Part shown: positions 31,255 to 42,140 of the stretch, one piece after another
How the letters are laid out: every line of letters starts with the position of its first letter
Numbering within the stretch: the stretch's first letter is position 1
DNA from: Ceratopteris richardii
Taxonomy: Eukaryota > Streptophyta > Polypodiopsida > Polypodiales > Pteridaceae
Length of the DNA: 64,000 bases
Assembly: GCA_020310875.1 (NCBI GenBank)
Contig: CM035416.1
Location: 4,540,094-4,604,093 of the forward strand
Reading direction: 5' to 3'
Program-made: the position numbers and the translations under genes
The notes under the pieces: model-generated
The model's input: the letters and a program-made list of their open reading frames with translations, nothing else
What the model was told of the DNA's origin: nothing
Database searches by the model: none

Positions 31255-32155
31255 ATCTTAGTGTTGGACAGGTTGTTGAGAAAGCCTTACAGGTTAGATT
31301 CGCAAGGCATGGAGCATATGTGGAAGACCATCAACAAGGCTTCAAAAGGATTGCAAAAGGTGATAAATCTAGTAGAATCTTTACATTTGAAGTTGAAGAT
31401 ACCAAAAATATTGCACTCTTCAATTACAAGGATCAAACCCTACCTAAACTAGAGATATGGCATAAAAGGATAGGCATATAGGTGAAAGAACACTAAAGCA
31501 AATATGTAGGGATTAGAGTGTGCTTGACATTCCAAATGTGTCCAAGCAACACATGATATACAAATGTGGAGCATGCCAATTTGACAAAGCTCATAGACAA
31601 CCATTCAATAGAAAAGGGTACATGTATGAAGAACACTTGGAGCTTGTGCACACTAATGTGTGGGGTCCTAGCAGAGAGCCATCAATCTCATGTTCAAGGT
31701 ACTATGTATCATTTATATATGATTATTGTAGATGGACAATTCTTTACTTCATGAAGCATAAAGATGAAGTATTCACATGTTTCAAAAAGTATTTGGCATT
31801 GGTTGAGAACCATACAAGTAGAAGCTTGAAGAGGATCAGATATGATGGAGGTGGTGAGTATTTCTCACATGAATTTGACTCATTCTTATAGGACTAAGAT
31901 ATAAAGAAAGAGGTCACAACAAGATACACTCTTGAATTAAATGGAGTGGTAGAGAGGAGGAATAGACTCATAGTAGAGGCTGAAAGATCAATGTTGAATG
32001 AAAAGAAACTACCTAATTACCTATGGGCAGAGGCTCTTTCCAAAGCCACATACTTTATTAACAGGCTCCCATCCAAATCCTTGGATGGAAGGACACAATA
32101 TGAAGCATGGAATGGTTTGAGACCCTCATTGGAAATGTATATTCATCGGCTATGA
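31255..32155 (+). pseudogene. Copia F protease end, GAG-pre-integrase and integrase
   Basis: Frames in succession: S-V-G-Q-V-V-E-K-A-L-Q-V-R-F, E-I-W-H-K-R-I (GAG-pre-integrase), C-G-A-C-Q-F-D-K-A-H-R-Q-P-F, L-V-H-T-N-V-W-G-P (first integrase Asp is Asn here), R-Y-D-G-G-G-E-Y-F-S (second Asp), N-G-V-V-E-R-R-N-R (Glu) and L-P-N-Y-L-W-A-E-A-L. Three frame changes and stops at 31481, 31890. Confidence 0.75.
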
Positions 32156-32177
32156 CAAAAACCAGAAGGGTTATAGG

Positions 32178-33260
32178 TTGTACAATCCCACTAACAAAGT
32201 TTTTACAGCTAGTAGGGATGTAGTGTTTGATGAAAATAATTCATGGTTTGAAGATGATTGCAGGAAGTTCAAGTTACCTTATGATTTGGAAATTGATTTT
32301 CCAACTCTCACTCAAGAAAATCAACAAATACCAGAAGATGTCAATTCAGAGAATGAAGAACAGATTGACTTCAAGGCTTGGAAGTCCAAAGGCAAGACCA
32401 AGTTCAAGCAATTGGAAGATATTCCAGAATCCTCCGACGAAGCACTCAGAAGATCTCAAAGGGAGAGTAAAATACCAATAAGGTATGGCTATGACACATC
32501 ATTAGTCACCAAGCATTCCGTGTACATCACTAAAGACTTTATGATAGAAGAACCTTCTTCATTTGAAGAAGCTAATGAGAAGAAGGAATGGAGAGAAGCC
32601 ATGCAGGAAGAAGTTGAAGCACTTCAAGAAAATAGTACTTGGGATTTAGTTCCCAAGAAGCCAAGCATGAAGGTAATAGGATCAAAGTGGATATATAAAA
32701 TCAAGAAGAATTCAGATGGTTCTATAAAGAGGTACAAGCAAGGCTAGTGGCAAAAGGGTTTGCTCAAAGTCATGAAGTAGATTATGAAGAAACTTCTTCA
32801 CCTGTGGCTAAGATGCCAACAATTAGGGTTTTGGTAAGTGTTGCTGCTTCTAAAAATTGGAACTTATATCAGTTAGATGTTAAGAATGCATTCCTAAATG
32901 GACAGATCTTAGAAGAAGTATACATGGCTCAACCACTAGGGTATGAAGATAAAGACAAACCAAGTTATGTACGCAAGCTAAGGAAGCCGCTCTATGGTCT
33001 AAAGCAAGCTCCTAGAGCTTGGAACCATAGGCTACTTACATATGTGTAGGATCAAGGATTTTTTGTTAGCAAAGCTGATTCTTCTTTATTCATAAAGAAG
33101 ACCAACTCAAAATTTATCTAGTATTTTATGTATGTGGATGACATTATCATTACAGGGAATGATGCTAATGGAATCAAGCAAGTTAAAGCTCAAATGATGG
33201 AAGAGTTTAAAATCAGTGAACTTGGTTTGTTAACATACTTTCTTGGTTTAGAACATATAT
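32178..33260 (+). pseudogene. Copia F linker and reverse transcriptase
   Basis: N-P-T-N-K-V-F-T-A-S-R-D-V-V-F-D-E-N, then [28 protein letters not shown] one-base shift at 32745 moves to [12 protein letters not shown] and [11 protein letters not shown]. After a stop at 33047, Y-V-D-D-I-I-I-T-G is readable near 33130-33155. Stops break both halves. Confidence 0.75.
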
Positions 33261-33299
33261 ATATACAAATTTTGTAATCTTTATCAATAAAAGGAAACA

Positions 33300-34083
33300 C
33301 ATTCATGATATGTTGATAAAATTCAAGATGGATAACACCAAAACTACACGTACACCCATGGAACTCAATCATAAACTTAGTTCTCATTATGGAGAGCTTC
33401 TTGAGGATGTTACAGGTTACCAAAAACTTGTTGGGAGTCTCAACTATGCAACCCTAACAAGAGTGGACATTTCTTATGGAGTAAGTACATTAAGTTAGTT
33501 TATGCATACACCAAGAAAACCTCACTTGGAAGCTACTAAGAGGATCCTAAAATACCTAAAGGTTACCGTAAATGAAGGGCTATTTTACCCATTCACTTCT
33601 GATTTAGTTATCAAGATGTATTCTGATGCAGATTGGACTAGCTCCAAGGATGATAGAAGGAGCACCTCATGATACTTGTCCTTTGCAGGTTCAAAGCTAA
33701 TATCATGGTGGTAAAAGAAACAACGAACTATGGAATTGTCATCTATAGAGGCAAAATATAGAGGCTTAGCAAATGCAACACAAGAGGCTATGTGGCTCAA
33801 ACAACTCTACATAGATTTGGGGTTACATTCTTATACTCCAATGATTTTTGGAGACAACACAAGTTCACTTCATTTGGCTACTAATCCTGTGTATCATGCA
33901 AGGACTAAGCACATTCAAGTGCACTATCATTATATAAGAGATAAATTTCTTAGTAAGGACATCCAATTGTCCTATGTATCAACGCAACTGCAATGTGCAG
34001 ATATGCTCACAAAGTCTTTGGATGGAACTAAGATGAACATGTTCAAGATGATGATTGGATTGCAGGAAATCAAGGAGGAATGA
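33300..34083 (+). pseudogene. Copia F RNase H
   Basis: Y-S-D-A-D-W-T-S-S-K-D-D-R-R-S-T-S near 33618-33668 (first Asp), then M-E-L-S-S-I-E-A-K-Y-R-G-L-A (Glu) at 33730, F-G-D-N-T-S-S-L-H-L-A (Asp), H-I-Q-V-H-Y-H-Y-I-R-D-K and C-A-D-M-L-T-K-S-L. The last 117 residues form an open frame. Stops at 33496, 33669 and 33712. Confidence 0.8.
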
Positions 34084-34093
34084 AGGTCAAGCA

Positions 34094-35168
34094 TGTTAGG
34101 CTTGAGAAGGAGCTCTTGGTGCAAAGAGAGACCAAGCCTACATACTTGGATAACTAGCATGAATTTCATACGATCATATATGATCACTTTCTTCTAAAAG
34201 TCACATTACCTTTTTGTCTTTGTAAAAGTGCTTATACTTAATGCACAACTTTCAGGAGGAGTTAGATGGAATCACATCTCGACTTACTTGGTAGATGATT
34301 GATGAAAGAATATATCTTATAGTTTAGGTCTCACTTTTTGGTGAACATTTGAATTTGAATTCAAAGATTGGCTCCAAACTCAACCATAAAAATAGATAAA
34401 AAAGACTCGTGTGTAAGCCTCGACTTAGTAGATCATTTTGAGAGGGATATCTTGTGATAAGTGAGCTCATACCATAGCCACTTCACTACCTCACATTGTG
34501 CATTTGAACATTGCCAATGACATTGTATTACTATGTGATTTAATGCATATACTTTGATCATATCTCTACCTCACTTCTCTGTTATGACTATCTCAGAACA
34601 ATGATCTTCTCAGAGCTTGTTCTGAGTGCATGGTTGATCATTTCAAGCGATTTAAAGTGTTGTAGAATCACCATACTATCTAACTCATAACTGCAAAGTT
34701 TCATTAGTATTTCTTCAATCAATCGCGAGATATCTTCATACCATTACTCTCTGGTTTGTAGTCTAAAGCACCCCAAAAATGTGGAGCAAGTCCTGTAATT
34801 TGCTAAGCATCATTCTCAGTGTGTAGCTCATCTTTTTTATTGAAATAAATCATGATTGCTAGCTATCTAAGTTGATGAGATACCACCCAAAGGATTTTGG
34901 CTAATTGCTAGCAGTCTGAGAGCATTGTTCGTTCTAGTGAACATGTGTAGAGACCAAAATAGCAAGTCCATGATCTTGGATCAACTTCCTATTCATCTGT
35001 TTTGATCCTTTGATTAGTGGATCATGTTCCAAAGCATATAAGTGATTATTTGTGATCATTAGGAATCTAAAGATACGTACTACACTCTCCATCACTTGCT
35101 CTTGGCAGATGTGAAGCAGGGTTTTGTAGCACCAATTCATCTCTGAAGACTATCCACCATCTCCTCCA
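34094..35168 (+). repeat. Likely 3' LTR of copia F
   Basis: Begins at about TGTTAGGCTTGAG after a purine-rich stretch and matches, in reverse, the LTR-like piece J (43157-42700) in blocks such as AAGCCTACA, AAAAGTCACATT and TTGAATTTGAATTCAAA. No coding sequence. Its right end is lost in the microsatellite at 35169. Confidence 0.45.
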
Positions 35169-36594
35169 ACATATATGTGTGTATGTGCAAGTATCAATGT
35201 GTATGTGTGTGTATGGATGTGTATGCATATGTATGTATAGTGTGTGTGTATGTATACATGTGCATACACATGTATGTGTGTGTATACATGTATGTATACA
35301 TGTGTATGTGTGTGTATGCATATGTATATGTAGTGAGTATATGTGTGTTTTTATATATGCACATGTGTGTATGTTTGTGTGTATGCATGTGTATGTTTGT
35401 GTATGTGTATGTGTATCTTTGTGTAAGTAATGTGGGTGTATCTATATGTGCATGTATGTATACATGTGCATGTGTATGTGTATGTGTGTATGCATGTGTA
35501 TGCATATGTATGTATAGTGTGTGTGTGTACGTATACATGTGTATACATATGTATGTGTGTGTATACATGTATGTATACATGTGTATGTGTGTATGCATAT
35601 GTATATGTAGTGAGTGTATGTGTGTCTTTATATTTGCATGTGTGTATGTTTGTGTGTATGCATGTGTATGTGTGTGTATGTGTGTCTCTATGTGTGTGTA
35701 TGTGTATGTGTGTGTATGTGTGTGTATGTGTGTGTATCTGTGTGTGTAATGTGGGTGTATCTATATCTATATATGTATGTATGCATACGTGTGCATGTGT
35801 ATGTGTGTGTATGCATGTGCATGCATATGTATGTATAGTGTGTGTGTGTGTATGTACGTGTGTATACATATGTATGTGTGTGTATACATATGTATGTGTG
35901 TGTATACACGTGTATGTATACATGTGTATGTGTGCGTATGCATATGTATATGTAGTGACTGCATGTGTTTTTTTATATATGTATATGTGTGTATGCATGT
36001 GTATGTGTGTGTATGTGTGTGTCTCTACGTGTGTGTATGCCTACGTGTGTATCTCTATGTGCGTAATGTGGGTGTGTTTATATGTGTATGTATGTATATG
36101 TGTGTATGTGCAAGTATCTATATGTGTATGTGTATGTGTATATGCATGTGTATATGTATGTGTATGTGTATGTATGCGTGTATGTATATGTATGTGTATG
36201 AATATGTATGTATGTATATGTGTGTGTATGTGTATGTAGGTGTGTATGTGAGTGTATGTATGTGTGTATATATGTATCTAGGTGTGTATATGTGTGTATG
36301 TATGTATGTATGTATGCATATGCATTATGTTTGCATATGTATGTATGTATGTGTGTGTATGTGTGTTTCTCTATGTGTGTGTATGTATATGTGGGAGTAT
36401 GTATCTACGTGTGTGTATGTATACATGTGTATATATGTGTATGCACATGTATAGTATGTGTATATGTGTGTGTATGCACATGTATAGTATGTGTATGTGT
36501 GTGTATGTATAGATGTGGATACATGTGCGTGTGTGTGTGTATACGTGTATTTATGTATGTATATGTATGTACACATGTGTATGTGTGTGTATGT
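35169..36594. repeat. TG-rich compound microsatellite (1.43 kb)
   Basis: Irregular mixture of TG, TATG, TGTA and GCATG units; internal longer repeats of about 200-280 bases (for example two copies of a block containing TGTAGTGAGT...GTGTGTCTTT at 35330 and 35608 and a third at 35950 with TGTAGTGACT). Long open frames occur on both strands only because of the base pattern. Confidence 0.9.
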
Positions 36595-36599
36595 AGTAG

Positions 36600-37251
36600 G
36601 AACAAAAGAAATGTCAATCTCCTTTGCCATGAGCTTCTCCCTAATGAAGTGGTAATGGACTTCTATGTGCTTGGTTCTCGCATGAAAAATAGAATTTGCC
36701 GCTACATGCATGGAACTTACATTATCTCCAAATATGTGAGGTTTGGAACTCACAAGTCCCAAATCTGTATACAATGCTTCTAACCATATTGCTTTTTGAG
36801 TTGCTATGGTCAAGCCTCTGTACTCTGCTTTAGTTGAAGATAAAGCAACTGTTGCTTGCTTCTTGGAACTCCATGACACTAGCTTTGAACGTGCAAATGC
36901 TAAGTAACCAGATGTACTTTTTCTATCATCCTTAGCTCCTGCCCAATCTACATCTGAATAGATTTTGATATCCAAATATGAAGAGTAAGGATAGAATATA
37001 CCTTCGTTGATTTTACCTTTGAGATACTTAAGTACTCTCTTAGCCGCATCCATGTGTGGTCTTCTCGATGAGTGCATGAACTGACAAAGCACTCCCACAC
37101 TATATGAGATGTCTGCCCTTGTATGAGTAGCATATATCAAGCTACCTACCAAGCTTTGATACTCTTTAATGTCTTCAATTTTCTCACCTTCATAAACACT
37201 TAGTTTATGATTCATCTCCAAAGGTGTACCTGCACGTTTAGTGTTCTCCAT
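36600..37251 (-). pseudogene. Copia H RNase H (3'-truncated)
   Basis: Open frame with S-D-V-D-W-A-G-A-K-D-D-R-K-S-T-S-G-Y (first Asp), V-A-L-S-S-T-K-A-E-Y-R-G-L, F-G-D-N-V-S-S-M-H-V-A and H-I-E-V-H-Y-H-F-I-R-E-K. It then runs into the TG repeat; the A-D-I-F-T-K end of the domain is missing. The catalytic Glu is shifted by a one-codon change (T-K-A-E for T-E-A-E). Confidence 0.8.
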
Positions 37252-38090
37252 TTAGAACTTGAGAAGAAGATCCTGAATGTATCTTCTTTGAGTCAAATAC
37301 ATTCCTTCATCTGTATATATCACCTGCATACCTAGGAAATATGTGAGCTCACCTAGGTCACTGATTTTGAACTCCTCTTGCATGTGTCTCTTGATCCTTT
37401 GAATGCCATTTAGATCATCACCTATCACAATAATATCATCTACATATACACATAGATAGATGACCTCATTGTGATCCCTTTTGATGAATAGAGAAGGATC
37501 TGAGCTGCTAGCTTTGAGCCCTTGGTCTTGAAGATATGTAACCAGCCTATAATTCCAAGCTTTTGGAGCTTGTTTCAATCCATACAATGCTTTCTTAAGT
37601 CTGCAAACATACGATGGAGGTTTTCAAAACCTGGTGGTTGTGACATGTATACCTCTTCACTTATCCAACCATTTAAGAATGCATTTTTCACATCAAGTTT
37701 GAGGAGTCTCCAATTCCTTGCAGCAGCTGCACTTATCAATGTCCTTATTGTAGTCATCTTTGCAACTGGTGAGAATGTTTCCTCATAGTCTATACCATGA
37801 GTTTGTGAGCATCCTTTGGCAACTAATCTTGCCTTGTACGTGCAAACTGATCCATCTCAATTTCTTTTAACTTTATATACCCATCTGCAACCAATTACCT
37901 TTTGATTTGGTGACATTGGAACCAAATCCCAAGTGTCCATCTCCTTCAATGCATCTATCTCTTCGTTCATGGCCTTTTCCCAATTAGGGTTTCCCTTTGC
38001 CTCTACATAGGTTGAGGGTTCCTCTAGAATAGAGTCTTTTGCCAAGTAGATTGAATGCTTCGTAACAAATGTTGGAATCATATCCATACC
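37252..38090 (-). pseudogene. Copia H reverse transcriptase
   Basis: W-E-K-A-M-N-E-E-I-D-A-L...W-D-L-V-P and G-C-R-W-V-Y-K-V-K-R-N (38087-37857), [12 protein letters not shown] (37757-37575), then [11 protein letters not shown] and L-C-V-Y-V-D-D-I-I-V-I-G (Y-V-D-D). Split by a stop near 37857 and a frameshift near 37590. Confidence 0.8.
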
Positions 38091-38974
38091 TTTCTAGTTG
38101 TTTCTTCTCTCTTGCTGATCTTCTAGGTGCTTGTTTGGAGCATTCTCCAACCTCTTGCATCTTTGCTTTGCCTCTTGACTTCCATAGGTTGTAATCCCTT
38201 TCTCTTTCATCTTGGTCATCGTCTGTATCACTTCTTGGATCCTGGACCTGTGTATCATGCTTGCTTCCTAATTGATGAGAATCAGAATCAAGATCATATG
38301 GTAGTGTTACCTTTTGTTTGTCTTCATCATACCAAGACCTGTGCTCTTCAAACACAACATCTCTACTTGTAGTGAATTGCTTGGTTGAAGGATTGAAGAA
38401 CCTGTAACCCATCTGAGTTGAATCATATCCAATAAACACTACCTTTGTTGCCCTTTCATCTAGCTTACCTCTTATTTGTGATGGTACATGAACATAAGCT
38501 AAACAACCCAAAACCTTGCAATGTCCAAGACTAGGTTTTCTTCCATGCCATGCTTCATAAGGAGTCATACCTTGAAGTGATTTGGATGGTAGTCTATTGA
38601 CAAGGTACACAACAGTTGAAATAGCTTCTGCCCATAGATAATGTGGCAACTTCTTCTCTTCAAGCATTGTTTGGGCTGATCCAACCAATGTCTTGTTTCT
38701 CCTCTCTGCAATTCCATTTAGTTCAGGAGAGTACCTAGTAGTCACTTCCCTTTTGATACCTTTGTCCTGCACGAATGCATCAAACTCTTTGGAGAATTAT
38801 TCTCCCCCTCCATCAGATCTGAGCTTTTTTAGTGATCTACCTGTATGATTCTCCACATGTGCAAGATACTTCTTGAAGCAATCAAACACTTCATTCTTAC
38901 TCTTGATAAAGTATAGAACAGTCCATCTACTATGGTCGTCAATAAATGAGACATAATACCTTGATTGTGCCAAT
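37984..38974 (-). pseudogene. Copia H integrase and linker
   Basis: From T-D-V-W-G-P-S-Q-E-P and Y-Y-V-S-F-I-D-D-H-S-R-W-T (first Asp nearby) to L-R-S-D-G-G-G-E (second Asp) at 38800, then after a stop E-L-N-G-I-A-E-R-R-N-K (Glu) and L-P-H-Y-L-W-A-E-A. The C-terminal part has F-N-P-S-T-K-Q-F-T-T-S-R-D-V-V-F and a linker to RT. The integrase triad is kept; the break is a single stop near 38797. Confidence 0.8.
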
Positions 38975-39740
38975 GAAGGTTCTTGACTTGGTCCCCATAC
39001 ATCTGTATGTACTAAGTCCAATAAGTTGTTGTGGATGTAGCCTTTGTGGTTGAATGGTTGTCTTTGTGCCTTCCCAATCTGACATGCATCACACCTGTTG
39101 ATCATGTGTTGCTTTGATATGTTCGGTAGTCCTAAAACACTTTGATCCCTGCATATATCCTTCAAGGTTCTTTCATTCACATGAGCAAGTCTCTTATGCC
39201 ACACTTCAAGCTCACTTAGGGTTTGAGACCCAAAGTTGAATAGAGCTATGTTCCTGGTTTCTCCTACTTCAAAAGTAAACAGCCTACCATGCTTCTCACC
39301 TCGGGCTATCTTCTTGAAGCCTTGACATGGATCTTCCACAAAAGCTCCATGTTGGGTGAAGGTTCTTGACTTGTTCCCCATACATCTGTATGTACTAAGT
39401 CCAATAAGTTGTTGTGGATGTAGCCTTTGTGGTTGAATGGTTGTTTTTGTGCCTTCCCAATCTGACATGCATCACACCTGTTGATCATGTGTTGCTTTGA
39501 TATGTTTGGTAGTCCTAAAACACTTTGATCCCTGCATATATCCTTGAAGGTTCTTTCATTCACATGAGCAAGTCTCTTATGCCACACTTCAAGCTCACTT
39601 AGGGTTTGAGACCCAAAGTTGAATAGAGCTATGTTCCTGGTTTCTCCTACTTCAAAAGTAAACAGCCTACCATGTTTCTCACCTCGGGCTATCTTCTTGA
39701 AGCCTTGACATGGATCTTCCACAAAAGCTCCATGTTGGGT
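38975..39740 (-). repeat. 383-bp tandem duplication in copia H
   Basis: 38975-39357 and 39358-39740 are near identical (few differences, for example at 39290/39673). The unit covers the end of protease, the GAG-pre-integrase and the integrase zinc region. 383 is not a multiple of three, so the duplication itself shifts the frame and disables pol. Confidence 0.9.
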
Positions 39741-39905
39741 GAACCTAACTTGCAAGCCTTTTTCAACTATTTGGCCTACACTTATTAGGTTTTTAGTGAC
39801 AGTGGGTACATAGAGAACCTTACTTAGAATGTTTGTCCTGCCATTGGAAGCTTTGAAATTACCAATCTTCTCCACATTGTGCTTTGTGTCATCCCCTGTT
39901 TGCAC
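39306..39905 (-). pseudogene. Copia H protease end and GAG-pre-integrase (upstream copy)
   Basis: Frame from T-G-D-D-T-K-H-N-V-E-K-I-G-N through L-Y-V-P-T-V-T-K-N-L-I-S-V-G-Q to L-E-V-W-H-K-R-L-A-H-V-N, C-D-A-C-Q-I-G-K-A-Q and L-V-H-T-D-V-W-G. Ends out of frame in the second copy of the duplication. A stop at 39921 separates it from gag. Confidence 0.8.
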
Positions 39906-39920
39906 TTCATGTCTATGCTT

Positions 39921-41039
39921 TCAACTTTCCAAGTCAGATAGAAGAGCAATGTTGCCTGCAACATGATTCAAACATCCTGAATCTATGTAGAACAAATGAT
40001 CATCTCCTTTACCTTCTTTATGGCTTATATTCATAAGGAGCAATGAGTCTTCATGTGGTTGATCTTCTGAATAATTGTTGTAGTCCCTTCTATTATAGCT
40101 TCTATTGTTATTGTTGAAGTTGTGTCCACCTCTGCCTCTATTTCTGCCATATCCACCTCTTCCACTTCCTTTCTGGGTCTTCCCATTGAACCAGCAATTC
40201 TGAGTGGTGTGGTTGGTCTTATCGCATATGGCACAAGGTTGAACATTCTGACCTTTGGCTTTGTCTTGCTTTGGTCCTTTCTTCTTCCCTTTCCACTTGC
40301 TCTTGCTTGCGAAGTTGGCTTGAGAAGTCTCTTCTTCATCTTCTTCCTTCTTCTTGCCTTTCTGCTTCTTATCCTTCTTATCTGCATATAGAGCACTAGT
40401 TGAATTACCATGATAAGAGTTACCTTCCTTTATGCTATTGTTGGCTTCTTGATTGAAAAGTTGTCCAAGAAAGATATTGAAGTCTAGAGTTTGCACATCC
40501 ATGATGAGATCATAAACCGTTGTGAAGGATTGCCATTGCTTATCACTTCGAATGCCGTTGAGAATTTGCCTCATGATGACCTCTTCTTCAATCAGCTCTC
40601 CAATGGATGCTAACTGATCCGCAACCTCTTTGACCTTGGTAACAAACTCTGTGATGGTTTGTTTAGGTGTCTTCTTCATTTGGTTGAACTCGTTCCAAAG
40701 ATGATTTTTTCTTGCTTTGGTACTAGCAAAAAAGAAAGTCTCGAGGGCGTCCCAAGTCTCTTGAGATGTCTTGCATCCTCTAATATGTGGTAATAGAAAG
40801 TCAGAGATAGAATTTAGTATGTATGACCTTGCTTGAGCATCCCTTGCATACCAAAGTGTGAGCTTATCTGTCTCCTCTTGTGTAGGTCCTCCTCTAGATC
40901 TTAGAATAGGCATAGCTTCATCACGTGCTACAATTCCATAAAGATTTCTACCTTGCAAATAGGCCTCCATTCTGATTTGCCAAGCCGCGTAGCTGTGTCG
41001 ATCAAGCTTCTCGATCATTGAGGGAAAGCTGTCACCCAT
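39921..41039 (-). CDS. Copia H gag with start of protease (372 residues, intact frame)
   Basis: ATG at 41039 lies ten bases after the primer site. Domains: N-terminal S-F-P-S-M-I-E-K-L-D-R (residues 4-14), UBN2 core with E-T-W-D-A-L-E-T-F-F (about 95-104), E-F-V-T-K-V-K-E-V-A-D-Q-L, a Lys-rich basic stretch (about 220-265), CCHC knuckle C-A-I-C-D-K-T-N-H-T-T-Q-N-C (about 268-281), Gly/Arg/Asn-rich part, and the protease active site F-Y-I-D-S-G-C-L-N-H (about 350). Usual copia gag is 250-350 residues, so gag is complete; the stop at 39921 falls just after the protease active site. Gag packages RNA in virus-like particles. Confidence 0.8.
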   Translation of the reverse strand: MGDSFPSMIEKLDRHSYAAWQIRMEAYLQGRNLYGIVARDEAMPILRSRGGPTQEETDKLTLWYARDAQARSYILNSISDFLLPHIRGCKTSQETWDALETFFFASTKARKNHLWNEFNQMKKTPKQTITEFVTKVKEVADQLASIGELIEEEVIMRQILNGIRSDKQWQSFTTVYDLIMDVQTLDFNIFLGQLFNQEANNSIKEGNSYHGNSTSALYADKKDKKQKGKKKEEDEEETSQANFASKSKWKGKKKGPKQDKAKGQNVQPCAICDKTNHTTQNCWFNGKTQKGSGRGGYGRNRGRGGHNFNNNNRSYNRRDYNNYSEDQPHEDSLLLMNISHKEGKGDDHLFYIDSGCLNHVAGNIALLSDLES

Positions 41040-41048
41040 CTTGATCTA

Positions 41049-41060
41049 GCTCTGATACCA
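41049..41060 (-). other. Copia H primer-binding site
   Basis: On the minus strand TGGTATCAGAGC, exact initiator tRNA-Met complement, between LTR end and gag ATG. Confidence 0.9.
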
Positions 41061-41061
41061 T

Positions 41062-42140
41062 TGAAAGAATTTGGAGAAGCTTGTCGAAGGTAGAAAAGTG
41101 CGTTTCGAAGCGACAAAGTTTGGTCAAGCCAACCGGCACAAGACCAGCCCTTGAGCTTATGGAGACTCAAATAGACCTTATAGGCATGCTATAAGTGCAA
41201 AGAAACACACTATGTACTTTGAAGCATCAAGGAGAATGAGTCGATACAAAACAAATAGGTTCAATGGTCGATTAGCTCAAAAAACTTACTATCTATGGAA
41301 GAGACAATGAACTTCAAATGCCCATAGCAACCAGCGTGATTACATTTACAAAAAATCCTTTTATGGGAGTGATAAACATAGGGTTGAGTGTATATAATGC
41401 ACAAAAGTATAAGGAATAAGCAAAATATGCTATAGGAATGAATGTGGCATTCACCGGTGGTACTTTCTATTTTTCAGGAATACGTAGAGATTGACCCCGA
41501 GACAGAAAAACTCAGATTTCTCTCAACCTACTAAATCAAATGCTATGAAAATTTATAGGCATAAACTAGACACTTATAACTTTCCAGTGACTCATCTTTC
41601 ACTCAATTTGGAGCTCTGGAGAGAGAGCAGCAGCCTCTGCAAGGCTACTGGTGGCGAAGAAGATGATGCAGAGAATTGAAGGAGCAAGACAATGATGGTC
41701 ACAAGTGTATGTATATTGCTTCCATGTAATGTACAAGTGATTTCAAGTGTTTATATAGACTCTAGGAGTGTTCCACGAATTTTACAAGTTGAATTTGAAT
41801 TCAAATGAAGGTGGGAATGGTTGTTGGAGGGAAGCAATTCACTTTCCTACAATCTAGGAAAAGTGAAGATCTACTTTGATCCACTTTTAGGTGATTGATT
41901 GCTTGATTGAATGCAACTTCAACCACCACAAATTCGTGGGATTTGGGCTCTATCTTTCTACCTTTACATGTGTAAAGCTCAAGGCTTTTACAACGGTAAA
42001 TGAACCATCAAAAATCTCTCAAAAAAATACAATAAATGAGAATATGAAAAAGAACTCTCCAACGGATATTCTTTCGATACGATAGCCTTTGATGTAGATA
42101 AAATCCACCTCAAGCATAGTGTAAGCTTGATGTTCCAACA
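41062..42140 (-). repeat. Copia H 5' LTR (1079 bp)
   Basis: On the minus strand it starts TGTTGGAACATCAAGC and ends TTCTTTCA next to the primer site. A TATA-like TCTATATAA lies at 41751-41759. The split LTR of copia C matches along its length. The outer border is confirmed by the gag frame of J that begins at 42141. Confidence 0.8.

Larger units (their letters stand above)
31255..35168 (+). mobile_element. Copia element F, 5'-truncated (plus)
   Basis: Starts at the C-terminal end of protease (N-L-S-V-G-Q-V-V-E-K), then GAG-pre-integrase, integrase, RT, RNase H and a likely 3' LTR from about 34094 that runs into a microsatellite. Related to element H (same domain wording, moderately diverged). 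Many stops and frameshifts. Confidence 0.7.
36597..42140 (-). mobile_element. Copia element H (minus), 3' end lost in microsatellite
   Basis: On the minus strand: 5' LTR 42140-41062, primer site, gag plus protease start (intact frame), pre-integrase region with a 383-bp tandem duplication, integrase, RT, RNase H to I-D-I-S-F-V-P at 36600, where TG repeats begin. No 3' LTR. Inserted into the gag of older copia J at 42140/42141. It has fewer lesions than most other elements here. Confidence 0.8.

Noticed and set aside
35177-36783. Long open frames on both strands (up to about 270 residues, Cys/Val/Tyr or His/Thr rich)
   Set aside because: They are produced by the TG/TATG microsatellite. Composition mirrors the repeat and frames exist on both strands at once.
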